Below are positions 45,797-55,120 of a DNA stretch of 64,000 nucleotides, piece by piece; the first letter of the stretch is position 1, and each line of letters opens with the position of its first letter. A program made the translations under genes and the position numbers. Location: positions 1-64,000 of the forward strand of contig CAZPGZ010000001.1 in assembly GCA_964586075.1 (NCBI GenBank). The letters are read 5' to 3'. This stretch comes from JBAZLV01 sp964586075. GTDB taxonomy: Bacteria > Nitrospirota > UBA9217. The notes beneath the pieces were generated by a model. The model was given only the letters and a program-made list of their open reading frames with translations, did not search any database and was not told where the DNA came from.

Positions 45797-45867
45797 GACA
45801 GTTTTCAACGGGAACAGGCGCAAAATTTTAACAGGGCTTCGCCTCTGTTGATTGGAAGTGAGCGTTT

Positions 45868-47103
45868 ATGAGCAAAAGTATCGTGATAACCGGCATCGGA
45901 GTCCTCTCCTCTGTCGCAATAGGAAAAGAGCTGTTCTGGAAAAGCCTCTTCCAAGGAAAATCGGGTTTTGCTCCGATAACCCTGTTCGACGCCAGTGCGT
46001 TCGGCGCCAGCATGGCCGGCGAGACGCCGAACTTCGATCCCGTTTCCTTTCTCGGGAAAAAAGGGCTTCGCGACCTCGACAGGAGCACCCGTCTCATTTG
46101 TGCCGCTGCAAAACTGGCCATTGACGACAGCAAACTCGAAATCACAGAAAACACAACAAGCGCAATGGGCGTGGCAATCGGCACAATGTACGGGAGCCTG
46201 CACAGCATCTCTCAATTCGACCGAACAGGCCTTCGCGAGGGTCCCCATGCCGTTAATCCATCGCATTTTCCGAATACTGTTATGAACTCGCCGGCCAGCC
46301 AGGTGTCGATCCGATTCAAAGTAAAAGGCTTCAATACGACAGTATCAACGGGATTTTGTGCGAGCGTGGACGCTATTGCGTACGGGGCGGACTTTATAAA
46401 ACTGGGCAGAGCCGCCACGGTGCTGGCGGGCGGAGTTGAGGAGCTGTGCGAGGAAACTTTTCTCGGCCTTCACAGCCTCGGCATGCTGTCGGGTGCGGAC
46501 GGCTCACCACCTCTTTGCTGCCCTTTTGACGCACGCAGAAACGGTTCAGTCCTTTCCGAAGGCGCGGCAATTCTCGTGCTGGAAGAGGAGCAGCACGCCC
46601 TGCGAAAAGGCACGACACCACTTGCGCGTATTACGGGATGCGCCAGTGCTTTCGATCCCTCGGCAAGCGGCGATTTCAAGCACGCGGGGCAGGGACTGCA
46701 GACTGCAATCGCGCTGGCTTTAAATAATGCAGCGCTGCAGCCCTGTGATATTGACTACATCTGCGCCTGCGCGAACTCCACGCAAGGGCTCGACCGGATG
46801 GAAGCTGTAACCATAAAAAACATCTTCGGAAACCAGGCTGCTGCAATTCCGGTAAGCTCCATAAAATCCATGATAGGAGAATCCTGCGCGGCTTCGGGCG
46901 CCTTGGCGCTGGCCGCGGCTGTCGGAGCGATCCAAAATAACTGCATACCTCCCACAATCAATCATCTTGAAAAAGATATTTTGTGCGATCTGGATATTGT
47001 TCCGAACACGGCGCGCAAGAAGGAACTCCGGAATGTGCTCGTTACGGCCGTGGACCCGTACGGCCAAAACTCTGCGGTTATCGTAAGCCGCTGTGCAAGG
47101 TGA
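45868..47103 (+). CDS. Degenerate beta-ketoacyl synthase (chain-length-factor-like partner)
   Basis: A 411-residue thiolase-fold ketosynthase. The nucleophile Cys164 is kept (VSTGFCAS), but both catalytic histidines are lost. The first His motif reads YICACANST, so Cys301 takes its place, and KSMLGH reads KSMIGES, so Glu338 takes the second. The C-terminal NNSYAFGG is VDPYGQN. It therefore cannot run the normal decarboxylative condensation and probably pairs with the intact ketosynthase encoded two genes downstream. Aromatic type II polyketide and aryl-polyene systems use a similar catalytic and non-catalytic pair. In most chain-length factors the Cys, not the His, is lost; here the pattern is reversed. 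Confidence 0.86.
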   Translation: MSKSIVITGIGVLSSVAIGKELFWKSLFQGKSGFAPITLFDASAFGASMAGETPNFDPVSFLGKKGLRDLDRSTRLICAAAKLAIDDSKLEITENTTSAMGVAIGTMYGSLHSISQFDRTGLREGPHAVNPSHFPNTVMNSPASQVSIRFKVKGFNTTVSTGFCASVDAIAYGADFIKLGRAATVLAGGVEELCEETFLGLHSLGMLSGADGSPPLCCPFDARRNGSVLSEGAAILVLEEEQHALRKGTTPLARITGCASAFDPSASGDFKHAGQGLQTAIALALNNAALQPCDIDYICACANSTQGLDRMEAVTIKNIFGNQAAAIPVSSIKSMIGESCAASGALALAAAVGAIQNNCIPPTINHLEKDILCDLDIVPNTARKKELRNVLVTAVDPYGQNSAVIVSRCAR

Positions 47104-47106
47104 TGT

Positions 47107-47547
47107 ATGCGTCTCGATTTTGAGGAATTAAAAAAACTGATCCCCCAACGGTATCCATTTATTATGATCGACCGGGTGCTGGAAGTAGTGCCGGGAAAGC
47201 ACGCGGTCGCGATTAAAAACGTGTCCGGGAACGAATCGTTTATGCAGGGTCATTTTCCGGAAAAAGCCGTCATGCCGGGGGCGCTTATCCTGGAAGCCAT
47301 GGCCCAGACCGCCATTGTTCTTTTCGCGCTGCATGCGAATCGTCCGGACGAAAGCAAAAAACCGCTGTATTTTTTCGGCTCAGCCAAAGCGCGGTTCCTG
47401 CATCCCGCGGTCCCCGGCGATCAGATAACGATACGCGTTCAGAACATCAAGGCGCTGCCAACCGGAGCCTGCGTGTCAGGCGAAGCTTTCGTGGAAGGCG
47501 AAAAAATTACAGAAGCGGAGATGATATTCAGTGCTAAATACGAATAA
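47107..47547 (+). CDS. 3-hydroxyacyl-ACP dehydratase (FabZ-like)
   Basis: A 146-residue hot-dog-fold dehydratase. The catalytic His49 and Glu63 lie in the family motif GHFPEKAVMPGALILEAMAQ. It should turn beta-hydroxyacyl-ACP into trans-2-enoyl-ACP. No enoyl reductase gene is present in the cluster, so repeated cycles would leave conjugated double bonds unless a housekeeping reductase acts. AAGGTGATGT precedes the ATG; it starts four bases after the previous stop and overlaps the next gene by 17 bases. Confidence 0.92.
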   Translation: MRLDFEELKKLIPQRYPFIMIDRVLEVVPGKHAVAIKNVSGNESFMQGHFPEKAVMPGALILEAMAQTAIVLFALHANRPDESKKPLYFFGSAKARFLHPAVPGDQITIRVQNIKALPTGACVSGEAFVEGEKITEAEMIFSAKYE

Positions 47548-48748
47548 GCGTGTTGTGATTACAGGACTGGGAGCCATATCCTCCATCGGCATCGGCAAGG
47601 ACGCGTTCTGGGAAGCCCTGCTCCAGGGAAAATCCGGCATCAGCCGGGTGACGGCTTTTGATACATCGAAACATTTCACTCATAACGGCGGCGAAGCAAA
47701 AAACTTTAATTCGGATCAATTCCTGTATGCCGACTGTGCGCGTCGGATGAACAGGGCCACACAGATGGCAGTGGCTTCGGCTGACCTTGCGGTGATGGAT
47801 GCCGCGCTCTCTCCTGATGATTTGAAGCAGGCCGTCGTTGCTGTTTCTCATGGAACGACATTAGGTGCCGCACAGGCTATCGAGGACGTCGATGACTGCC
47901 TTATTCAAGGCCGCCCAGTCTCTCCGGGCATATTATCTCAAATGCCGCCACACACAGCTCCGGCTGAAATCGCGAAGCGATTCCAATGCACAGGACCGCT
48001 TTTCATGACCTCAACCGCATGTTCGGCCGGCAACTACGCAATTGCATACGGATATGATTTGTTAAAATTGCAAAAAGCTGATATCGTTCTTGCAGGAGCA
48101 TCCGACGGCATTTCCCGCATCGAGTACACCGGTTTTAACCAGTTTGCGGCCGTGGCGCCTGAAAAGTGTCGGCCTTTTGATAAAAACAGAAAAGGGATGA
48201 TCCCCGGCGAAGGGGCTGCGGTGCTTGTGCTGGAAGTCCTCGAACGTGCGCTCAGAAGAAAGGCGCCGATTTATGCGGAAATTCTCGGCTATGGTTTGAG
48301 TTGCGACGCGAGTCATATGACGCTTCCTGCGGTGGACGGAATTGCCGCGTGTATGAAAAAAGCCATCCAAGAGGCTTGTATAACTCCGGATGCGGTCGAT
48401 TATATCAGCGCCCATGGCACCGGAACGCCTGCAAATGACCGCGCAGAATGCGCCGCCATCAAGGAAGTATTCGGAGCGCCGTCTAAAAACATACCTATCA
48501 GTTCCATAAAATCAATGCTTGGCCATACCATGGGCGCGGCCTCGGCCCTTGAAGCGGTTGCCTGCGCCCTCACGGTAAAACATGACACCATACCCCCCAC
48601 CATGAACTATGAGACGCCGGATCCGGAGTGCGATATTGACTGCGTGCCGAACCATTCAAGACGGCAGCCCGTCACTATCGCACTCAATAATTCCTATGCA
48701 TTCGGCGGCAATAACGCCTCGCTGGTCATAAAAAAATTCATCGTATAA
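47531..48748 (+). CDS. Beta-ketoacyl-ACP synthase (FabF-type), catalytically complete
   Basis: A 405-residue ketosynthase with the full triad Cys164 (TSTACSAGN), His295 (YISAHGTGTPAND) and His332 (KSMLGHTMGAAS), and the C-terminal NNSYAFGGNNASLV. It elongates acyl chains with malonyl-ACP. The start is GTG, inside the end of the FabZ-like gene, a 17-base overlap that points to translational coupling. It presumably works as a heterodimer with the degenerate ketosynthase encoded upstream. Confidence 0.93.
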   Translation: MLNTNKRVVITGLGAISSIGIGKDAFWEALLQGKSGISRVTAFDTSKHFTHNGGEAKNFNSDQFLYADCARRMNRATQMAVASADLAVMDAALSPDDLKQAVVAVSHGTTLGAAQAIEDVDDCLIQGRPVSPGILSQMPPHTAPAEIAKRFQCTGPLFMTSTACSAGNYAIAYGYDLLKLQKADIVLAGASDGISRIEYTGFNQFAAVAPEKCRPFDKNRKGMIPGEGAAVLVLEVLERALRRKAPIYAEILGYGLSCDASHMTLPAVDGIAACMKKAIQEACITPDAVDYISAHGTGTPANDRAECAAIKEVFGAPSKNIPISSIKSMLGHTMGAASALEAVACALTVKHDTIPPTMNYETPDPECDIDCVPNHSRRQPVTIALNNSYAFGGNNASLVIKKFIV

Positions 48749-48758
48749 GGAGAAGACC

Positions 48759-49022
48759 ATGGACACAAGTGTTGAGAAAGAAGTCATAGCAATAATATCG
48801 GATGTTTCCGGATTTGATGTGGAGGAAATCACACCGAATACAAAAATCATGCAGGATCTGGAGGTTGATTCCATTAAGACAATCGAGATAACCGTCGCAA
48901 TAGAGAAGAAATTCGGGATATCGGTTCGGGACGAGGACGTTCCAGCAATCACTACGGTGCAGGACGCGATCGCTGTGGTGGAAAAAATGCAAAAACAAGG
49001 ATTGGCGAATGTCAACGCTTGA
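48759..49022 (+). CDS. Acyl carrier protein
   Basis: An 87-residue ACP. The phosphopantetheine serine is Ser38 in LEVDSIKTIEI; the surrounding four-helix pattern is intact. The motif is DSI rather than the DSL of primary-metabolism AcpP, so it is probably specific for this cluster. AAGGAG lies five bases before the ATG. The downstream oxidoreductase gene overlaps its end by 14 bases. Confidence 0.92.
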   Translation: MDTSVEKEVIAIISDVSGFDVEEITPNTKIMQDLEVDSIKTIEITVAIEKKFGISVRDEDVPAITTVQDAIAVVEKMQKQGLANVNA

Positions 49023-50430
49023 ACGGCAGAACGGTGCATATGACGTCATTGTGATCGGCGCGGGCATAAGCGGTCTCGTCTGCGGTTGCTATCTTGCAAA
49101 GGCAGGTTTGAAAATCCTTCTCGTGGAGCAGCACGACAAACCGGGGGGATATTTCACGTCGTTCAAACGCCGGGGATTTCTGTTCGACTCCGCAGCGCAT
49201 TCCTTCGGAAATTACAGAGAGGGCGGACACGTGCGCAAAATTTTCACGGAACTGGGCGTGGACAAAAAAATCGCCATTGACAAGCATGATCCGTCCGATA
49301 TCATTGTCACGCCCGACCATACCGTTACCTTCTGGGGCGATGCGCGGAAAACCCAGGACAGTATTGGCCAATGTTTCCCCTCTGAAAAAAACAATTTCTG
49401 TAAGTTTTACGATTTTCTTACCTCATCCCGCCAGTCGGAATTTGCAAAACTGAAGGATAAAACATTTCAGGAGCTTTTGGACGCTTTTTTCTCCGATGAA
49501 AAACTGAAGAGCATCCTTGCCGCACCGGTTTTCGGAAACGGCGGACTCCCGCCTTCCCGGATGCACGCCTTCAGCGCTGCAAAAATTTTGAGTGAATTCG
49601 TTCTGGACGGCGGCTATTATCCCAGGGGAGGGATGCAGAATCTGCCGGATACGCTGGCTGAAATCATTCAGCAGCACGGCGGAACACTTGCGTATAACAG
49701 ATTGGTAAAAAAAATCCTCGTGGAAAACAAAACAGTTGCCGGTATTGTCCTGGACGACGATACCATCCGAAAAGCAAAATATGTCGTGTCCGCCGTGGAC
49801 ATCACCGCTACATTCAACAACCTGCTCCTTGAAGCTCCCGACCGTCGGGACATCGTCCCCTCGTTGGAGCACTTAACGCCTTCGCCGTCCAATATCATTT
49901 TATATATCGGACTGAAAAGCGGTTTTCCTGAACTTCCGGCACCGGGAACAAATACCTGGCATCTCCCGCATTCTGATTTGGATGAAATGTTCATACAGAC
50001 GCAACACTGCAATTTCAGGGAGTCGGGCATGTTTATGCTGCGTGTGGCGCCCGACCAGAAGACAATTCTCGTTTTTGTGGGCGCACCCTTTCAGTCCGAG
50101 GAATTCTGGAAACAGAATAAAAAACAAATCGCCGATGATTTTTTAGACCGTGTAATTGCTTTTTTACCGCCGCTTGGAAATCACATTGCTTATGTTGATG
50201 CCGCAACTCCTCACACGTTGTACCGATATACCCTGAACCATCACGGGGCTTCTTTCGGATGGAACAAAACGCCCTCGCAAACTTACGATCCGGTTTTCAA
50301 CAGAACGACGGATATCCGCGGTTTATACCTGACCGGCCACTGGACAAGCATCGCATTCGGCATGCCGGGAACCTGCTACGGGGGCCATGATACGGCACGG
50401 AGAATTTTACGGAGGGAGCGCCTGCTCTAG
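49009..50430 (+). CDS. CrtI/CrtISO-like FAD-dependent oxidoreductase
   Basis: A 473-residue phytoene-desaturase-family flavoprotein. The N-terminal dinucleotide fold is DVIVIGAGISGLVCGCYLAKAG, followed by EQHDKPGGYFTSF. The C-terminal family motif is GLYLTGHWTSIAFGMPGTCYGGHDTARRIL. Members desaturate, isomerise or saturate polyene chains; related enzymes also occur in ladderane-type gene clusters. In this operon it probably acts on the acyl chain made by the synthase proteins. It overlaps the ACP gene by 14 bases, and the kinase gene follows after 55 bases. Confidence 0.87.
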   Translation: MSTLERQNGAYDVIVIGAGISGLVCGCYLAKAGLKILLVEQHDKPGGYFTSFKRRGFLFDSAAHSFGNYREGGHVRKIFTELGVDKKIAIDKHDPSDIIVTPDHTVTFWGDARKTQDSIGQCFPSEKNNFCKFYDFLTSSRQSEFAKLKDKTFQELLDAFFSDEKLKSILAAPVFGNGGLPPSRMHAFSAAKILSEFVLDGGYYPRGGMQNLPDTLAEIIQQHGGTLAYNRLVKKILVENKTVAGIVLDDDTIRKAKYVVSAVDITATFNNLLLEAPDRRDIVPSLEHLTPSPSNIILYIGLKSGFPELPAPGTNTWHLPHSDLDEMFIQTQHCNFRESGMFMLRVAPDQKTILVFVGAPFQSEEFWKQNKKQIADDFLDRVIAFLPPLGNHIAYVDAATPHTLYRYTLNHHGASFGWNKTPSQTYDPVFNRTTDIRGLYLTGHWTSIAFGMPGTCYGGHDTARRILRRERLL

Positions 50431-50485
50431 CTGCCCGCATAAATTAATTTGCGCATGCCGGGACCGTATGCTAATATAATGCTGT

Positions 50486-52666
50486 ATGACCAAAGACGAA
50501 TATATCAGCAGCAACATTGTCAAGCTGCTCCATTACTGGTCCAATTACGCCATAGCATTAGGCTCTCTCGTCATACTCAGTTTATGCATACTTGACTATT
50601 TTGTAACTCCGGAAAACTTCGCCCGATTCCTGTTTTACAGAATTATCGCGGGAACACTGATTTTCATACTGTTTCTTTTCAACAGAAAAGAAGCCAGCAG
50701 GAAGCGGCACCATTTTCTGACCATTCTCGCAGCAGTCGTTGTCTCGGGCATGGTGAGTATCATGATCTACCACTTTGGCGGTCACCGTTCCCCCTACTTT
50801 GCGGGCATGATATTGTCGGCTATTTTCTGCATTGGACTTATTCCGCTCGGCCTCACTGTAAGTATTTTCATTTTAGTTATTGTTTACTCCTTATATCTGG
50901 TCCCCATCCTGATGTATGACACGATTACGGACTGGCCTTTTTTTATCAACGCAAATTTTTTCATTCTCTACTGTTCTCTCGCCCTGATATATTTGCGCTA
51001 CATTATGCATTTGCGATACGTTCGGGAGCTCTCTCTCCAATATGACATCGAACAGCAAAAAAAGCAGCTCGAAACCTATTCTCATCAACTTGAAAATATG
51101 GTCCAGGAACGGACGCAGGAGCTCCAAAAGTCCGAGCAGCAGCTCCGGGCGCTGTTTGAAAACGCGACCGACGGAATCTCTGTTATCGACAAACACGGCT
51201 TAATCGTTAATGTCAACAATAGAATCTGCGAAATGCACGGGTACACCAGGGAAGAACTGATAGGAACCTCGGTGTGGCGTCTCTTGGCCGACAATACGCC
51301 TTCTGTCGTTCAGGAAAGAATGACCCGCCTGCTTGCCGGAGAATCGCTTAACTTTGAAACCGTACTGATAAAAAAAGACGGAACTGCTCTGCCGCTTGAA
51401 ATCAGCTCAAAAGCAGTGGCAATCGGAGACACCTTGCTGATTCAGTCTTTTTATCGAGACCTCACGGAAAAGAAGAAACTGCAGTCTCATCTCCTTCAGT
51501 CTCAGAAGATGGAGTCCATCGGCGTGCTCGCGGGAGGCATCGCGCATGATTTCAACAATATTCTGACCGCAATCCTCGGCCATACGGAAATTGTCCGGCT
51601 CTTCCCTTCTCTGGACGCCAAATCGCTCCGGAGCCTCCAGGTCATAGAAGACGTATCGCGCAAAGCTGGAGCGATGATAAATAAGCTCTTAGGATTTGCC
51701 CGCCGGAGCAATTATGAAATTCTCCCCATCAATATCAATGACATCATAACTGACTCCGCCAAACTGGTGGAACGAGTTCTCGACAAAAATATATCCCTTG
51801 AACTGGCCCTGTCGGAAAACCTTCCTCTTGTCAAAGGCGACTTCAACCAGCTCGAACAGGTCGTTATGAATCTCGTGGTGAATGCACGGGATGCCATGCC
51901 CCAGGGAGGCAGAATCGTTCTCACAACTGCTGTTTTGCAGGTCCCCGGAAATGCCCCTGATGTCCCGCCCTATGTCCTGCCGGGAGACTATGTTCAGATG
52001 AGTGTGACGGATTCAGGAGTCGGCATTCCTGAGCACCTGGTGCAGAAAATATTTGAACCATTTTTTACCACCAAAGAACGGGGAAAAGGCACGGGGCTAG
52101 GTCTTGCCATGTGCTATGGCGCCGTACTGGAGCATAAAGGGTATATCGTGGTGCAAAGCCGCGTCGGCAGCGGTGCCACATTCAAAGTCCTCCTTCCTGT
52201 TCTTCGTGAAGCCCCCGCACCCGGGGCACGGCCGTTGCTGGTGCCGCAGAGGGGAACGGAAACCATCCTGGTTATCGACGACGAAGAAGACATCCTAAGC
52301 GCAATTCAGGAGACGCTTACCGCAAATGGATATAAGGTCCTGACGGCCAACGACCCCATCCTCGGTCTGGAAGTGTTTAACAGAATGTCGGACGAGGTAG
52401 CGTTGGTGATTACGGACATGGTAATGCCGAAGCTCGACGGGAAAGAGCTCATGAACCGCTTGCGGGCGATCAGCCCTGAGGTACGCATGCTGGCCATATC
52501 AGGCTACATGAAATATGTCGCGGAGAAGGAAGACATAAATACTATCGCCTGGTTTCTTCAAAAACCGTTCGAATCCCGCGATCTTTTGGTTCAGATACGG
52601 CAGATACTTGACTCCCACTCACATAACCCTTCACACTCATCCGCATCGGGTCGGTTCTCACCCTAA
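50486..52666 (+). CDS. Hybrid sensor histidine kinase with six-helix membrane sensor
   Basis: A 726-residue protein. Six transmembrane helices lie in residues 20-180, with HFGGHRSPYFAGMIL between the third and fourth. A coiled coil follows (180-215), then PAS (about 218-330), HisKA (about 340-405, GGIAHDFNNILTAILGH), HATPase (about 445-570, DSGVGIPEHLVQKIFEPFFTTKERGKGTGLGLA), and a C-terminal receiver (590-710, VIDDEEDI, phospho-Asp in VITDMVMPKLDGK). A six-helix sensor without a large periplasmic domain suits a lipophilic ligand, as in PhcS, LqsS and CqsS. It is on the same strand 55 bases after the oxidoreductase gene and ends at a strong terminator, so it belongs to the acyl-chain operon. 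No output regulator is adjacent. Confidence 0.88.
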   Translation: MTKDEYISSNIVKLLHYWSNYAIALGSLVILSLCILDYFVTPENFARFLFYRIIAGTLIFILFLFNRKEASRKRHHFLTILAAVVVSGMVSIMIYHFGGHRSPYFAGMILSAIFCIGLIPLGLTVSIFILVIVYSLYLVPILMYDTITDWPFFINANFFILYCSLALIYLRYIMHLRYVRELSLQYDIEQQKKQLETYSHQLENMVQERTQELQKSEQQLRALFENATDGISVIDKHGLIVNVNNRICEMHGYTREELIGTSVWRLLADNTPSVVQERMTRLLAGESLNFETVLIKKDGTALPLEISSKAVAIGDTLLIQSFYRDLTEKKKLQSHLLQSQKMESIGVLAGGIAHDFNNILTAILGHTEIVRLFPSLDAKSLRSLQVIEDVSRKAGAMINKLLGFARRSNYEILPININDIITDSAKLVERVLDKNISLELALSENLPLVKGDFNQLEQVVMNLVVNARDAMPQGGRIVLTTAVLQVPGNAPDVPPYVLPGDYVQMSVTDSGVGIPEHLVQKIFEPFFTTKERGKGTGLGLAMCYGAVLEHKGYIVVQSRVGSGATFKVLLPVLREAPAPGARPLLVPQRGTETILVIDDEEDILSAIQETLTANGYKVLTANDPILGLEVFNRMSDEVALVITDMVMPKLDGKELMNRLRAISPEVRMLAISGYMKYVAEKEDINTIAWFLQKPFESRDLLVQIRQILDSHSHNPSHSSASGRFSP

Positions 52667-52697
52667 CAACGGGATGCGCCCCTATCATACGGGCAGC

Positions 52698-52738
52698 AAA
52701 AAAGCCCTTCGGGATTATACCGCGAAGGGCTTTCATTT
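52698..52738. terminator. Bidirectional intrinsic terminator
   Basis: AAAGCCCTTCG, 11-base loop, CGAAGGGCTTT, flanked by an A-run on the left and a T-rich stretch on the right. It serves the plus-strand kinase gene and the minus-strand glutamate synthase operon, which converge here. Confidence 0.85.
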
Positions 52739-52762
52739 TGTGTGGACCGGTGCGGCAAAGTG

Positions 52763-55090
52763 TTACACGTTTTCCACCATATCCCACACTCCGCAGGGAC
52801 AAATGCCAGCACAGAAGCCGCAGCCGATGCACTTGGACTCGTCCACGACATATTCGAACGATTTATTGGGAAGCATTTTGCGCGATATGGCGCCGTAGTA
52901 ACACGTCTCAACGCACATGCCGCAGTCACGGCAGGAACCGCAGCTCATACAGCGGTCCGCTTCTTTCTTGGGCGAGAATTTTTCGAGCAGTCGGCAGACC
53001 TCGTAGTACTGGGTTTTGACTTTCTCCACCGGAATCGCCCGCCGTTCTTCAGCCACGTAATCGTAGTTCATGAGCTGGGCATTGATCACGTCGGCCGCCA
53101 CCTTGCCCTGCCCAATGGAGTTTGTTATCAGGCCCGGCCTGGTTACGTCACCGATGGCAAAAACCTTGACATCGGAAGTCTGGTTCAGATCGTTGACGAC
53201 GATGTAACCGCGATCATCCGTATGGATTCCCGGCGGCAGAAAATCGATTATCGGTTTTTCTCCAATGGAGATGACGACCAGGTCGGCATCCAGAGAGGTG
53301 CCGTCCTGGAAATATATTTTCCGTGCCTTTGCATCATATTTTTGGGTGACTTTCGGGTATACAATCTGCGTACCCTTGCTCTTCGCCATGGCCTGCTCGA
53401 CGCCGAAGGACGCGGGTTTTTGAATGTCAACGCAGGTCACCATCGCAGCGCCGTGGTTCCAGGCCTGACAGGCGATGTCCATGCCCGCGTTTCCCGCGCC
53501 GATCACAACCACCTTCTTGCCTTTCAGATTCCTGGGTTTGCCGAAATTCACTTCCTTCAGGTATTCAATGCCGGCAACCACGTCCTCGTAGCCGGGAAAG
53601 GGAATGATACGGGCTTCGTGAGCACCTACGGCAATAACAACTATTTCATGGTCTTTGTATATCTTGTCAAACAGCTTTCTGGTGACCGGAGACTTTACAT
53701 GCACTTTTACGCCGATCTCTCCGAACCGTGAAAGCTCTTTGTTCAAAATACGCTGCGGAAGGCGCTCGCGCGGAATGCACATCTCAAGCTTGCCGCCGAT
53801 CTTGTCCGAGGCTTCGTACAGATCGACCGTATGTCCCTTGAGTCCCAGCTGCCAGGCAGCAGAGAGACCGCCGGGCCCTCCGCCGATAACAGCGATAGTA
53901 TGTCCTGTTGCTTTTTCTTTTTTCGGGGCCTTCAGGTTCAATGCCGCAGCCCCATATTCCCGGATGTTCAACGGCGCATCGACCCGTGCCCTCGTACAAT
54001 CTGTCATGCAAAGATTCGGGCAGACGGTCCCGCACACGGTTGCCGGCAGAGGGCTGTACTGAAGCACCAGGGCAAGAGCGTCGGCCGTTCTTCCCTGCCT
54101 GATCAGCTGCGCGCGTTTGTGAGAAGGAATGCGTGACGGACAGGAATAGGCGCACGGAGGTAGATACTTGTCGTTTTTCCAAACCGGCTTCCACCGCCGG
54201 TCCTCACCTGTCGTAATATAGGGAAGCGTAAAGCGGTCTTGAGTAAAATACGCGCTGAACATGCCGCCTTTGCCCGTTTCGGCCTCCCACACATTCTGAC
54301 GAAAATCGGCCAAACTCATTTTGAGCTTGCCCTTGTTTCTGGCTCGTTCAGCGGCCGTGAATGCGATAAACTTTTTCCAATCGCTTCTGTCTTTGGTCAA
54401 CTCCTCGTAGAAGGACGTGCGGTCAATGGCTTGGAGGTAGGGCTTCATGTTCGTCGTGAGCCATTCCCAGTCCTGGGGAGTGAGTTCTTCAAGCTTTACG
54501 TCTGTCTTGCTGTATTCCTTGACCGAACCGCGAAAATAAATCGTCCCGCCGACCATGCCGACACAGGGACGGTAGCCGAGAATGTTTTCCGGGTCCCGGG
54601 GATCCACACCGCAGACAACGGCAATACCGCCTGCCTTGAACTCGGCAAAAGAGTCTCCCACGCCGCGAAAATACCATGACTGGAGATCCGGGAACCGGGG
54701 GTTCTTTTTGGTCATGGTATCGCAGCGGGCTCCGCCGCCACCCTGCACGTACAGAATGCCCTGGGCGCCCGCGTTGTGCGCACCGTTCGCCACGTCACCC
54801 AGCACGGTGATTGTCGAACCGCAGTTGAGCCAGCCTGTATCGTCGGACGTGCTTCCCTGCACCAGAATTTCCGTTCCGTCCATGCCCATGCTGCCGACGC
54901 GCTGGCCTGCGGTGCCTTCGATCGTCACCGTAACTTTGTATCCTCGGGGCCAAATGCGGCCGCCGATGCCGTGCTGCCCGTCGGCAATGACCGTAAGCTC
55001 GGTAGCGCCCGCCTTGACGGCATTTTGAACTTTTTCTTCGAGGTCTTTTGTTGCTACCCGTTTTCCGTTAATCGTGCCCTGAATAATCAT
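52763..55090 (-). CDS. Glutamate synthase subunit: GXGXG domain fused to NAD(P)H oxidoreductase and ferredoxin
   Basis: A 775-residue protein. Residues 1-200 form the GXGXG beta-helix domain (the C-terminal domain of bacterial GltB, GXGXG repeats as in AGQRVGSMGMDG). About 320-690 are a GltD-like FAD/NAD(P)H oxidoreductase with its N-terminal iron-sulfur region (CGTVCPNLCMTDC), FAD loop AVIGGGPGGLSAAWQLG and NAD loop VVIGAGNAGMDIA. The C-terminal 70 residues carry two [4Fe-4S] motifs (CGSCRDCGMCVETC, CIGCGFCAGICP). The arrangement, with the synthase domain split across three genes, is that of archaeal-type glutamate synthases. It is the last gene of the operon. Confidence 0.88.
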   Translation of the reverse strand: MIIQGTINGKRVATKDLEEKVQNAVKAGATELTVIADGQHGIGGRIWPRGYKVTVTIEGTAGQRVGSMGMDGTEILVQGSTSDDTGWLNCGSTITVLGDVANGAHNAGAQGILYVQGGGGARCDTMTKKNPRFPDLQSWYFRGVGDSFAEFKAGGIAVVCGVDPRDPENILGYRPCVGMVGGTIYFRGSVKEYSKTDVKLEELTPQDWEWLTTNMKPYLQAIDRTSFYEELTKDRSDWKKFIAFTAAERARNKGKLKMSLADFRQNVWEAETGKGGMFSAYFTQDRFTLPYITTGEDRRWKPVWKNDKYLPPCAYSCPSRIPSHKRAQLIRQGRTADALALVLQYSPLPATVCGTVCPNLCMTDCTRARVDAPLNIREYGAAALNLKAPKKEKATGHTIAVIGGGPGGLSAAWQLGLKGHTVDLYEASDKIGGKLEMCIPRERLPQRILNKELSRFGEIGVKVHVKSPVTRKLFDKIYKDHEIVVIAVGAHEARIIPFPGYEDVVAGIEYLKEVNFGKPRNLKGKKVVVIGAGNAGMDIACQAWNHGAAMVTCVDIQKPASFGVEQAMAKSKGTQIVYPKVTQKYDAKARKIYFQDGTSLDADLVVISIGEKPIIDFLPPGIHTDDRGYIVVNDLNQTSDVKVFAIGDVTRPGLITNSIGQGKVAADVINAQLMNYDYVAEERRAIPVEKVKTQYYEVCRLLEKFSPKKEADRCMSCGSCRDCGMCVETCYYGAISRKMLPNKSFEYVVDESKCIGCGFCAGICPCGVWDMVENV

Positions 55091-55120
55091 GCGTTCTACC
55101 TTAACATAGCTATGTGGCTG

